Assembly: GCA_035503055.1 (NCBI GenBank)
Contig: DATJTV010000119.1
Location: forward strand, 1-20,522
Direction of reading: 5' to 3'
DNA: 20,522 bases
From: JAKAWQ01 sp035503055
Lineage (GTDB): Bacteria > Pseudomonadota > Alphaproteobacteria > Acetobacterales > Acetobacteraceae
Positions 14,896 through 20,522 of this stretch are shown one piece after another. Positions within the stretch are counted from its first letter, which is position 1. Every line of letters begins with the position of its first letter. The notes below the pieces were generated by a model. It was not told where the DNA came from. It made no database searches and worked only from the letters and a program-made list of their open reading frames with translations. The position numbers and the translations under genes are program-made.

Positions 14896-14926
14896 GGACC
14901 TTCCTCCCTCGTCCGAAGAGAGGTTG

Positions 14927-14932
14927 AGTATA
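14927..14932 (-). promoter_or_regulatory. Possible -10 element (TATACT) for the cupin gene
   Basis: Minus-strand TATACT lies 31 bases upstream of the cupin ATG, within the 61-bp divergent gap. No good -35 hexamer is visible 17 nt upstream, so support is weak. Confidence 0.25.
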
Positions 14933-14956
14933 GCAGCGAGAGGGGAGTGAGCGGGA

Positions 14957-15955
14957 GTGGACGATGCGGCGCTGAAGAGATTGGCGGCGTGGCTTGGGGT
15001 GGGAGTCGAGATAAGGGAGGTCGAGCGTCTTTCGGGGGGTGCGATCCAGGAGAATTGGGGGCTTCGGATTGCGCGGGCGGATGGGAGCGAGGAGCGGCTC
15101 GTTTTACGCCGCGACGCGGCGGCGACGATCGCCTCGAGCCGGAGCCGGGCCGAGGAGTTCCGCGTGCTCGAGGTGGCCGAGGCGGCGGGGATCAGGGTTG
15201 CGGCGCCGGTCGCGCTTTGCGTGGATGAGGGGGTGCTGGGGGGCCCGTTCTTTCTGATGCGGCGCGTGGAGGGGGTTGCGGATCCGCGGCGGCTGGTGCG
15301 GGAGGATGCCCTGGTCGGGGACCGGGCTTCGTTTGGGGCCGCGCTTGGGGCGGAGCTTGCCCGCATCCATGCGATCCGGCCGCCGCGGCGGGAGCTGGGA
15401 TTTCTGGGGGACGCGGCGGCGGACCCGGCGATGGCGCGGATCCGGGCGCATCGGGGGAGCCTCGATCGGCTCGCGGCGCCGCAGCCGGCGATCGAATATG
15501 TGCTGCGCCGGCTCGAGCAGAGCCGGAAGCGGCCGGAGGCGATCACGCTCGTCCACGGCGATTACCGGATGGGCAATATCATGGTGGCGGAGGGGAGGAT
15601 CGCGGCGGTGCTCGATTGGGAGTTCGCGGATTGGGGCGACCCGGACGAGGATCTGGGTTGGTTCACGGCGCGATGCTGGCGGTTCGGGCGGAAGGACCGG
15701 GAGGCAGGGGGCGTCGCGGACAGAGCGGATTTCTACCGCGGCTACGAGGGGGTTTCGGGGAAGAGGGTGGCGGCCGAGAGGGCGCCCTATTGGGAGGCGA
15801 TGGCGGCGATCCGCTGGGCGATCATCGCGCTCCAGCAGGGCGAGCGGCACCGGGGCGAGGAGAAGCCGGGGCTGGAGGCCGCACTCTCCGGGCGGATGGC
15901 GCCGCAGCTCGTGCAGGAGGCGATGGGGGTGCTTGGGGAGGTTGAGCGTGCGTGA
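14957..15955 (+). CDS. APH-family phosphotransferase (aminoglycoside-phosphotransferase fold kinase)
   Basis: 332 residues. Brenner motif LVHGDYRMGN with His200, Asp202 (catalytic) and Asn207; metal site VLDWEFADWGDP with Asp220. The N-lobe opens RLSGGAIQENW, as in the ACAD10/11-type and acyl-CoA-linked phosphotransferases. In the region of the usual ATP-binding lysine the sequence reads LVLRR. Members next to DUF6285 are not antibiotic-resistance enzymes; they probably phosphorylate a hydroxylated metabolite such as a hydroxyacyl-CoA. That role is inference from ACAD10/11. Start is GTG 14957 with GAGGGGAG about 10 nt upstream. It overlaps DUF6285 by 8 nt and diverges from the cupin. Confidence 0.88.
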   Translation: MDDAALKRLAAWLGVGVEIREVERLSGGAIQENWGLRIARADGSEERLVLRRDAAATIASSRSRAEEFRVLEVAEAAGIRVAAPVALCVDEGVLGGPFFLMRRVEGVADPRRLVREDALVGDRASFGAALGAELARIHAIRPPRRELGFLGDAAADPAMARIRAHRGSLDRLAAPQPAIEYVLRRLEQSRKRPEAITLVHGDYRMGNIMVAEGRIAAVLDWEFADWGDPDEDLGWFTARCWRFGRKDREAGGVADRADFYRGYEGVSGKRVAAERAPYWEAMAAIRWAIIALQQGERHRGEEKPGLEAALSGRMAPQLVQEAMGVLGEVERA

Positions 15956-16322
15956 CGGGCCGGAGGGCGCGGTGCTGCTGGCGATCGCGCGGACGAGCTT
16001 GCTCGAGGAGGTGCTGCCGAAGGTTCCGCCGGGGCAGGTCTATGCGGTGCGAATGATCGCGAATGCGATGGCGATCGCGGCGCGCGAGCTTGCGGCGGCG
16101 GACGACGAGGCGGTGGGGCGGGAGCGGATTGTTGGTTTGTATCGGCGGGCGGGGATGGCGGAGCCGGAGGGAGACATCGAGCGGGCGCTGGCGGCGGATA
16201 TCCGGGCGGGGCGGTTCGACGCGCACGAGGCGGCGCTGGTGGATCTGCTCGAGTGGCAGGTGGACGGGAGGCTGGCGCTCGCGAACCCGAAGGCGCGGCA
16301 GGAGCGCAAAGACCGGGGCTGA
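15948..16322 (+). CDS. DUF6285 protein
   Basis: 124 residues, the small size of this family. It starts MRDGPEGAVLLAIARTSLLE and has VYAVRMIANAMAIAARELAA, then a short C-terminal helix VDLLEWQVDGRLALANPK. Predicted all-helical and cytoplasmic, with no catalytic motif visible. By family habit it sits directly after an APH-type phosphotransferase and near acyl-CoA dehydrogenases; here the first partner is present, the second is not. GTG 15948 is chosen for GGGGAGG 6 nt upstream and family N-terminus; TTG 15942 is an alternative. Function unknown. Confidence 0.82.
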   Translation: MRDGPEGAVLLAIARTSLLEEVLPKVPPGQVYAVRMIANAMAIAARELAAADDEAVGRERIVGLYRRAGMAEPEGDIERALAADIRAGRFDAHEAALVDLLEWQVDGRLALANPKARQERKDRG

Positions 16323-16377
16323 AGGCCGGGACGCGGCGGTGCTAGCCTGCGGGGAAAGAGGAAGCGGAGAGAAGCCC

Positions 16378-17109
16378 ATGACGGTACCGTTCCGGCGGAC
16401 GGTCCGCGGCCAGCCACCGGCGCAGGGCAGCCAGCGGACGGTCCGCTCCCAGCCGGCGTACGACACGCCCGCCTATCGCAGCACCGCGTTGCGCGCGCCG
16501 CTCGCCGAGCCGGTGCAGTTCGCGGGAAGCGCCACCGAGGCGAGCGGGCCACGATTCTCGGCGATTCACTTTCCGCCGCTTGCCGACCTCACGCGGGTGG
16601 CGGGGGGCGAGGCGCAGGGGCAGCGGATCATCGTCGCGGGCCGGGTGAGCGACGAGGACGGGCGCGCCGTTGCGAACACGATGATCGAGCTTTGGCAGGC
16701 GAACGCGGCGGGGCGCTACCGCCATCCGACCGACCAGCACGACGCGCCGCTCGACCCTCATTTCCATGGCGCGGGGCGTGTGTTCACCGATGCGGAGGGG
16801 CGGTACCGGTTCGTCTCGGTGCGGCCCGGCTCCTATCCGTGGCGCAATGCGGAGAATGCGTGGCGGCCGAGCCACATCCATTTCTCGCTGTTCGGGGCGG
16901 GCTTTGCCCAGCGGCTGATCACGCAGATGTATTTCGAGGGCGATCCGCTGCTGGAATTCGACGCGATCTTCCATTCGGTGCCGGATCGGGCCGCGCGCGA
17001 GCGCCTGGTGGCGCGCTTCGAGATCGGGCTCACCGAGGCGGAATGGGCGCACGGCTATCGTTTCGATATCGTTCTGCGGGGGCGCGAGGCGACGCCGCAA
17101 GAGGGCTGA
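16378..17109 (+). CDS. pcaH: Protocatechuate 3,4-dioxygenase beta subunit
   Basis: 243 residues. Ferric-iron ligands are all visible: Tyr114 (AAGRYRHP), Tyr153 (PGSYPWRN), His166 and His168 (RPSHIHFS). Their spacing (39, 13, 2) equals that in Pseudomonas PcaH. The beta-subunit N-terminus PAYRSTALRAPLAEP is also present. The enzyme opens protocatechuate between the two hydroxyls to beta-carboxy-cis,cis-muconate with O2, in the cytoplasm, as an alpha-beta oligomer with PcaG. It lies 55 nt after DUF6285, with a GGAGAG leader about 8 nt before the ATG, and 1 nt before pcaG. The N-terminal tail carries a 13-residue internal duplication. Confidence 0.95.
   Translation: MTVPFRRTVRGQPPAQGSQRTVRSQPAYDTPAYRSTALRAPLAEPVQFAGSATEASGPRFSAIHFPPLADLTRVAGGEAQGQRIIVAGRVSDEDGRAVANTMIELWQANAAGRYRHPTDQHDAPLDPHFHGAGRVFTDAEGRYRFVSVRPGSYPWRNAENAWRPSHIHFSLFGAGFAQRLITQMYFEGDPLLEFDAIFHSVPDRAARERLVARFEIGLTEAEWAHGYRFDIVLRGREATPQEG
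16395..16446. repeat. Duplicated 13-bp odd palindrome at the 5' end of pcaH
   Basis: GCGGACGGTCCGC occurs at 16395-16407 and 16434-16446, 39 bp apart start to start. Each copy is an inverted repeat around a central G, and CCAGCC follows both after two bases. In protein it gives RTVRGQP and RTVRSQP, so it looks like a 13-codon duplication in the N-terminal tail. Confidence 0.6.
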
Positions 17110-17110
17110 G

Positions 17111-17632
17111 ATGGCGACGGCGACTTCGCAGCAGACGATCGGGCCCTACTGGCACTTGCTCGCGGATCCGGGGTGGGCGGACCTCACCCGATTCGGGGCG
17201 GCGGGGGCGACGATCGTGCTGCAGGGACGGCTGTTCGACGGGGCGGGCGCGCCGGTCACCGATGCGTGCGTGGAGCTTTGGCAGGCCGAGCCGCCGGCCT
17301 CGGAGATATTTCCCGGGTTCGGGCGGAGCGGGACCGATGAGGAGGGACGGTTCCGGTTCCGCACGCTGCGGCCGGGGCCGGTGCGCGGGCGGGGGAATGC
17401 GACGGAGGCACCGCATGTGGCCCTTGCGATCCATGCGCGCGGGCTGACGCGGCCGCTCTTCACACGCGTTTATTTCGCGGGCGAGGCGCTGAACGAGAGC
17501 GACCCGCTGCTCGGGATGATCGAGGATCCGGCGCGGCGAGCGAGCCTGATCGCGGCCGAAGCGGGCGGCGATGCGTGGGAGCTGGACATCCGGCTGCGCG
17601 GTCCCGGCGAGACCGTGTTTCTCGAAATCTAG
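17111..17632 (+). CDS. pcaG: Protocatechuate 3,4-dioxygenase alpha subunit
   Basis: 173 residues, a little shorter than usual. It starts SQQTIGPYWHLLADPGW, characteristic of PcaG, and has the shared fold strands VELWQAEPP and GRFRFRTLRPGP. The iron ligands are absent, as expected for the non-catalytic alpha chain: the segment corresponding to SHIHF reads APHVALAIHA. Its ATG is one base after the pcaH stop. No other beta-ketoadipate genes (pcaB, C, D, I, J) lie in the window. Confidence 0.93.
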   Translation: MATATSQQTIGPYWHLLADPGWADLTRFGAAGATIVLQGRLFDGAGAPVTDACVELWQAEPPASEIFPGFGRSGTDEEGRFRFRTLRPGPVRGRGNATEAPHVALAIHARGLTRPLFTRVYFAGEALNESDPLLGMIEDPARRASLIAAEAGGDAWELDIRLRGPGETVFLEI

Positions 17633-17658
17633 GTTCAGGAACGATCGGGAAGGAAGCG

Positions 17659-18654
17659 ATGAAGGCGCTCGTCTATACGGGGCCGCACGAGCTGGCCTAT
17701 CGCGAGGAGCCCGAGCCGATGCCGGGCAACGATGAGGTGCTGGTGAAGGTCGAGGCCGTGGGCATTTGCGGCTCGGACATGCACGCCTATCACGGCCACG
17801 ACGAGCGGCGGCCGCCGCCTTTGGTGCTGGGGCACGAGGCGGCGGGAATGGTGCTCGCGGGTCCGCGCGCCGGCGAGCGCGTGGCGGTCAATCCGCTCGT
17901 CTCGTGCGGGCGGTGCACGGCGTGTTTGGACGGGCGGTCGCATCTCTGCCGCGAGCGGCAGGTCCTTTCGATGCCGCCGCGGCCGGGCGCGTTCGCCGAG
18001 CTGGTGCGCGTGCCAGAGGCGAACGTGGTGGCGTTGCCGGAGAGGCTCGACATCGTGCGCGCGGCGCTGGCGGAGCCGATCGCGGTTGCGTGGCACGCGG
18101 TGCGGATCGGCGCACGGCTGCTGCCGCGGCCGCTTGCCGCGTCGCGATGCGTGGTGATGGGCGGCGGGGCGATCGGGCTTGCGGCGGCGCTGGTGCTCGT
18201 TCATTTCGGAGCACACGATGTGGCGGTCGCGGAGACCAATGCGTTGAGGCGCAAGACGGTCGCGGCGGCGGGGGCGCTTCGCGCGTACGCGCCCGGGGAG
18301 CGGGGCGAGCCGGAGGCGGGGACCGTCGATCTCGTGATCGATGCGGTGGCGGCGGAGGCGACGCGGGCGGCTGCGTGCCGGCTCGCGGCACCCGGCGGGA
18401 CGATTGTGCATGTGGGATTGCTGCCGGGCGCGGGCGGGCTCGACGTGCGGCGCATCACGCTTCAGGAGATCACCTTCGTCGGCTCCTATTGCTATACGCC
18501 GGTCGATTTCGCCGAAACGGTGGCCGCACTCGGCGCGGGGCGGCTCGGGCCGCTCGGCTGGATCGAGGAGCGTGGGCTCGCGGAGGGCGCGCGGGCGTTC
18601 GCCGATCTCGACGGGCAGCTCGTGGCGGCGGCGAAGATCGTGCTCCGGCCGTAG
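17659..18654 (+). CDS. Zinc-dependent medium-chain alcohol dehydrogenase
   Basis: 331 residues. Catalytic zinc ligands Cys37 (GICGSDMHAYHG), His59 and Glu60 (LGHEAAG); structural zinc cysteines 83, 86, 89 and 97 (SCGRCTACLDGRSHLC); Rossmann motif GGGAIG. It resembles the sorbitol/galactitol-phosphate/threonine dehydrogenase branch and would oxidise a secondary alcohol or polyol with NAD(P). It begins 26 nt after pcaG with AAGGA before the ATG, so it may share its transcript. Whether it takes part in aromatic breakdown is unknown; an aryl-alcohol or side-chain alcohol substrate is speculation. Confidence 0.9.
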   Translation: MKALVYTGPHELAYREEPEPMPGNDEVLVKVEAVGICGSDMHAYHGHDERRPPPLVLGHEAAGMVLAGPRAGERVAVNPLVSCGRCTACLDGRSHLCRERQVLSMPPRPGAFAELVRVPEANVVALPERLDIVRAALAEPIAVAWHAVRIGARLLPRPLAASRCVVMGGGAIGLAAALVLVHFGAHDVAVAETNALRRKTVAAAGALRAYAPGERGEPEAGTVDLVIDAVAAEATRAAACRLAAPGGTIVHVGLLPGAGGLDVRRITLQEITFVGSYCYTPVDFAETVAALGAGRLGPLGWIEERGLAEGARAFADLDGQLVAAAKIVLRP

Positions 18655-18693
18655 GGGGCTCGATATTCCAGGAGCGGTTTTGCGGCCGGTGGG

Positions 18694-19461
18694 ATGAACG
18701 GACGCCGGGCGGAGGTGAGGCTGGAGAAATTCGGGCCGGAGATCTGGATCGCCGACGGCCCGGTGGTGCCGTTCTTTGGCGCCTTTCCCTACCCGACCCG
18801 CATGGCGGTGATCAGGCTCTCCAACGGCCGCCTGTTCGTGTGGTCGCCCGTCGCGCTCTCATCCGTGCCGAGGCCGGAAATCGATGCGCTGGGGCCCGTC
18901 GGCTACCTCGTCTCCCCCAACCCGCTGCATCACCTTTTTCTCAAGGAGTGGAAGTCGGCTTATCCGGAGGCACGGCTCTATGCGCCTCCGGGCTTGCGCA
19001 GGCGGCGAAAGGATCTTTCCTTCGATGCGGATCTGGGCGATGCGCCAGATCCGGAATGGGCCGCGGATATGGACCAGGTGCTCGTGGGCGGCAGCTTCGC
19101 GATGACGGAAATCGTCTTCTTCCATCGCGCCAGCGGCACCGCGATCTTCGCCGATCTGATTGAAAACCTGGCGCGCGACTGGTTCAAGGGCTGGCGTGGG
19201 CTCCTCGCGCGGCTCGACGGCATCGTGGCGCCCAATCCCGGCGCGCCGCGCGAATGGCGCGCGAGCTTCGTCAATCGCCGCAGGGCGCGCGCCGCGCTCG
19301 CCCGTATCCTCGCCTGGCCGATCGAGCGAGTGTTGATCGCCCATGGCGAACCCGCGGCCGCCGATGGCGCTCTGTTCGTCCGTAGCGCCTTTGCCTGGCT
19401 GCTCGGACCTCCGAAATCTCAAAGCGCGATCGGGATTCTTACTCGTCAGTCGGTAATTTAG
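18694..19461 (+). CDS. DUF4336 protein (degenerate metallo-beta-lactamase-like fold)
   Basis: 255 residues. Family landmarks: PYPTRMAVIRL, LFVWSPVAL, SPNPLHHLFLKEW, MTEIVFFHRASGTAIFADL and ERVLIAHGEP. DUF4336 is regarded as distantly related to the metallo-beta-lactamase fold: HH in NPLHHLF, Asp in IFADL and His in IAHGE fall where metal ligands would be, but the HxHxDH motif is missing. No signal peptide or membrane span. The ATG has a weak leader (GGTGGG) 39 nt after the dehydrogenase. The end after WLLG looks unconserved. Function unknown. Confidence 0.82.
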   Translation: MNGRRAEVRLEKFGPEIWIADGPVVPFFGAFPYPTRMAVIRLSNGRLFVWSPVALSSVPRPEIDALGPVGYLVSPNPLHHLFLKEWKSAYPEARLYAPPGLRRRRKDLSFDADLGDAPDPEWAADMDQVLVGGSFAMTEIVFFHRASGTAIFADLIENLARDWFKGWRGLLARLDGIVAPNPGAPREWRASFVNRRRARAALARILAWPIERVLIAHGEPAAADGALFVRSAFAWLLGPPKSQSAIGILTRQSVI

Positions 19462-19542
19462 GCGACACCGGGCGCCTTGCCTCCTTTCCCCGACAGCTTG
19501 AGACGCCGCAGGGATTTGCGCGCGTGCCGGAAGTCCTCGACC

Positions 19543-19571
19543 TTGTCAACCGCGATGGTCCGCCGGATAGT
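19543..19571 (+). promoter_or_regulatory. Possible sigma-70-type promoter for the exported ABM protein
   Basis: TTGTCA (19543-19548), 17-nt spacer, GATAGT (19566-19571), placed 67 bp before the ATG at 19639 in a 177-bp gap. Such matches arise by chance often; the position in a real intergenic gap is the main support. Confidence 0.3.
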
Positions 19572-19638
19572 CCGCGCAATTGGCATCTTGTCGAGCGGTG
19601 ATTCGGGAAAATCGACAGGCGAGGGAAGGAACGTCGCG

Positions 19639-20079
19639 ATGCGAACCATGGTGCTCGCCCTGATCGCATTCTCAGCGATGGCGCTGCCGGGCGCGGCCCG
19701 GGCCCAGGCGCCAACGCCGGCGGCAGGAAGCCCGCAAGTCTTCTGGGTGTTCACCCTCAAGGTGGAACCCGATCAGTTCGCCCAGTTGAAGCAGCTGATC
19801 GGCGAGACCGTGGCCGTCGTGGGAAAAGACCCGGGCGCGCTCGAATATGAATGGAACATCAGCGCCGATCACCGCACGCTGGTCGTGGTCGAGCGCTATG
19901 CAGATTCCACGGCGGTGCTGCAGCATGGCAAGGATTTCGGCCCGTTCGCCAAGCGCTTCTTCGCTCTCGCCAAGCCGGTCAGCCTGGTGGTGTTCGGCGC
20001 ACCGGACGCGGATGCGAAGAAGGCGATCGCCGGCCTCCATCCGGTTTACATGACGACGTTCGACGGCTTCACCCGCTGA
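19639..20079 (+). CDS. Exported antibiotic-biosynthesis-monooxygenase (ABM) domain protein
   Basis: 146 residues. The N-terminus MRTMVLALIAFSAMALPG with a likely cleavage after AARA (AARAQAPT) is a Sec signal peptide, so the product is probably periplasmic. The mature part has the dimeric alpha-beta-barrel pattern: FWVFTLKVEPDQFAQLKQLI, then PGALEYEWNISADHRTLVVV and ERYADSTAVLQHGKDFGPF. ABM-fold proteins are small oxygenases, haem-degrading enzymes or isomerases, and many are untested; no catalytic assignment is made. ATG 19639 is chosen because GGAAGGA lies 9 nt upstream; ATG 19648 would also work. Longer in-frame starts lie in the promoter gap. Confidence 0.82.
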   Translation: MRTMVLALIAFSAMALPGAARAQAPTPAAGSPQVFWVFTLKVEPDQFAQLKQLIGETVAVVGKDPGALEYEWNISADHRTLVVVERYADSTAVLQHGKDFGPFAKRFFALAKPVSLVVFGAPDADAKKAIAGLHPVYMTTFDGFTR

Positions 20080-20093
20080 CGGCATCGTCAGCG
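20074..20093. terminator. Perfect hairpin between convergent genes
   Basis: CGCTGACG (20074-20081), loop GCAT, CGTCAGCG (20086-20093). It covers the stop codon of the ABM gene and lies before the convergent serine hydrolase end. No T-run is present on either side, so termination is likely but not certain. Confidence 0.5.
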
Positions 20094-20135
20094 CGGGCCC
20101 CGCCATTGATCCCTCCGGGCTGATCGTCGCGGATC

Positions 20136-20522
20136 TCATGCGCCCGGCAATGCGGGGAGCAGCACATCGCGCAGAACGACCATGGGCGCGCGCGATTGGT
20201 CCGGCGCGTTGTAGTTGCCGGCCGCGACCGCAACGACAAGATCGAGCCGCGGGAGAAGGAAGAGCCGCTGTCCGCCATTGCCGATGGCGAGGACCATCTC
20301 CTGCCAGCGCGTGCCGCCCGCGCCGTCATCGGTCGGGACGCGGCCCATGTACCATTGATAGCCGTAGCGCATGCCGTCGGGGAGCGAGACGGCGGGCGTG
20401 AAGCAGGCCGCGAGCCAGTCGGCCGGAACGATCCGGCGCCCGGCCCACTGGCCGCCGCCGAGCGCCATCACGCCGATGCGCGCGAGGTCGCGCGGCGTCA
20501 TGCGCAGGCCCGAGGCCGCGAG
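20136..20522 (-). CDS. Serine hydrolase of the class C beta-lactamase/esterase fold (5' end beyond window)
   Basis: The C-terminal 128 residues of a gene that starts past the right edge. ASGLRMTPRDLARIG, then GGGQWAGRRIVPADWL and RYGYQWYMGR are landmarks of the AmpC/EstB/NylB-like superfamily. GNGGQRLFLLP stands where the third active-site motif (KTG or HGG) lies. The nucleophile Ser and SxxK motif are outside the window, so activity (esterase, amidase or peptidase) cannot be judged. An ATG at 20501 falls inside the domain and is not the start. It converges on the ABM gene with 56 bp between stops. Confidence 0.87.
   Translation of the reverse strand, partial: LAASGLRMTPRDLARIGVMALGGGQWAGRRIVPADWLAACFTPAVSLPDGMRYGYQWYMGRVPTDDGAGGTRWQEMVLAIGNGGQRLFLLPRLDLVVAVAAGNYNAPDQSRAPMVVLRDVLLPALPGA

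Noticed and set aside
14957..15955. Aminoglycoside resistance gene
   Set aside because: The fold and Brenner motif are shared, but the DUF6285 neighbour and N-lobe resemble the metabolic ACAD10/11-type branch; no resistance context is present.
19462..19638. Small gene or RNA in the gap before the ABM protein
   Set aside because: The in-frame extension is Arg-rich without homology, and no stable RNA structure or T-run is evident; only a possible promoter was kept.

Overview
The window is GC-rich, densely packed bacterial DNA with many 1-8 bp stop/start overlaps and Shine-Dalgarno leaders. Gene content is alphaproteobacterial: two ABC uptake systems, a TatA of the SIWHWLIVL type, pcaHG, and an APH-DUF6285 pair. 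GC-rich intergenic hairpins of the 'gcaggggc tct gcccctgc' kind suggest Rhodospirillales, perhaps Acetobacteraceae. That placement is inference from composition and family resemblance. No rRNA, tRNA, insertion sequence, phage gene or CRISPR array was seen.

Layout. (1) 1-1812: a truncated thiamine-diphosphate enzyme (minus) diverges from a D-2-hydroxyacid dehydrogenase (plus), with an inverted repeat between them. (2) 1813-2228: a non-coding gap with at least six hairpins and, near its end, a perfect 14-bp palindrome that looks like an operator. (3) 2229-6334: a four-gene sugar/glycerol-3-phosphate-type ABC importer in the order ATPase, binding protein, permease, permease. (4) 6337-11918, minus: a five-gene branched-chain-amino-acid-type (Liv) operon of livH, a livM-livG fusion, livF, a binding protein and an OPHC2-like metallo-beta-lactamase-fold hydrolase joined by a GTGA overlap. 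(5) 12070-14410: tatA from a TTG start, then a methylation-repair pair of an Ada(N)-AraC-AlkA fusion and an overlapping Ogt methyltransferase. (6) 14371-14895, minus: a small cupin, tail to tail with ogt. (7) 14957-19461: six co-directional genes (APH-type kinase, DUF6285, pcaH, pcaG, zinc alcohol dehydrogenase, DUF4336), probably one or two transcripts. (8) 19639-20079: an exported ABM-domain protein, convergent with a truncated serine hydrolase (beta-lactamase fold) that runs off the right edge.

Biologically this reads as a scavenging/catabolic stretch: two importers with possible first-step enzymes beside them, an intradiol ring-cleavage dioxygenase without the rest of the beta-ketoadipate pathway, and an alkylation-repair module. 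I found no clearly new defence or mobile system. The most unusual points are the Liv operon with a built-in hydrolase, the fused LivMG with a degenerate ABC signature, livH with no canonical start codon in its conserved N-terminus, the hairpin array with the operator-like palindrome, and the mixed kinase-DUF6285-pcaHG-dehydrogenase run.
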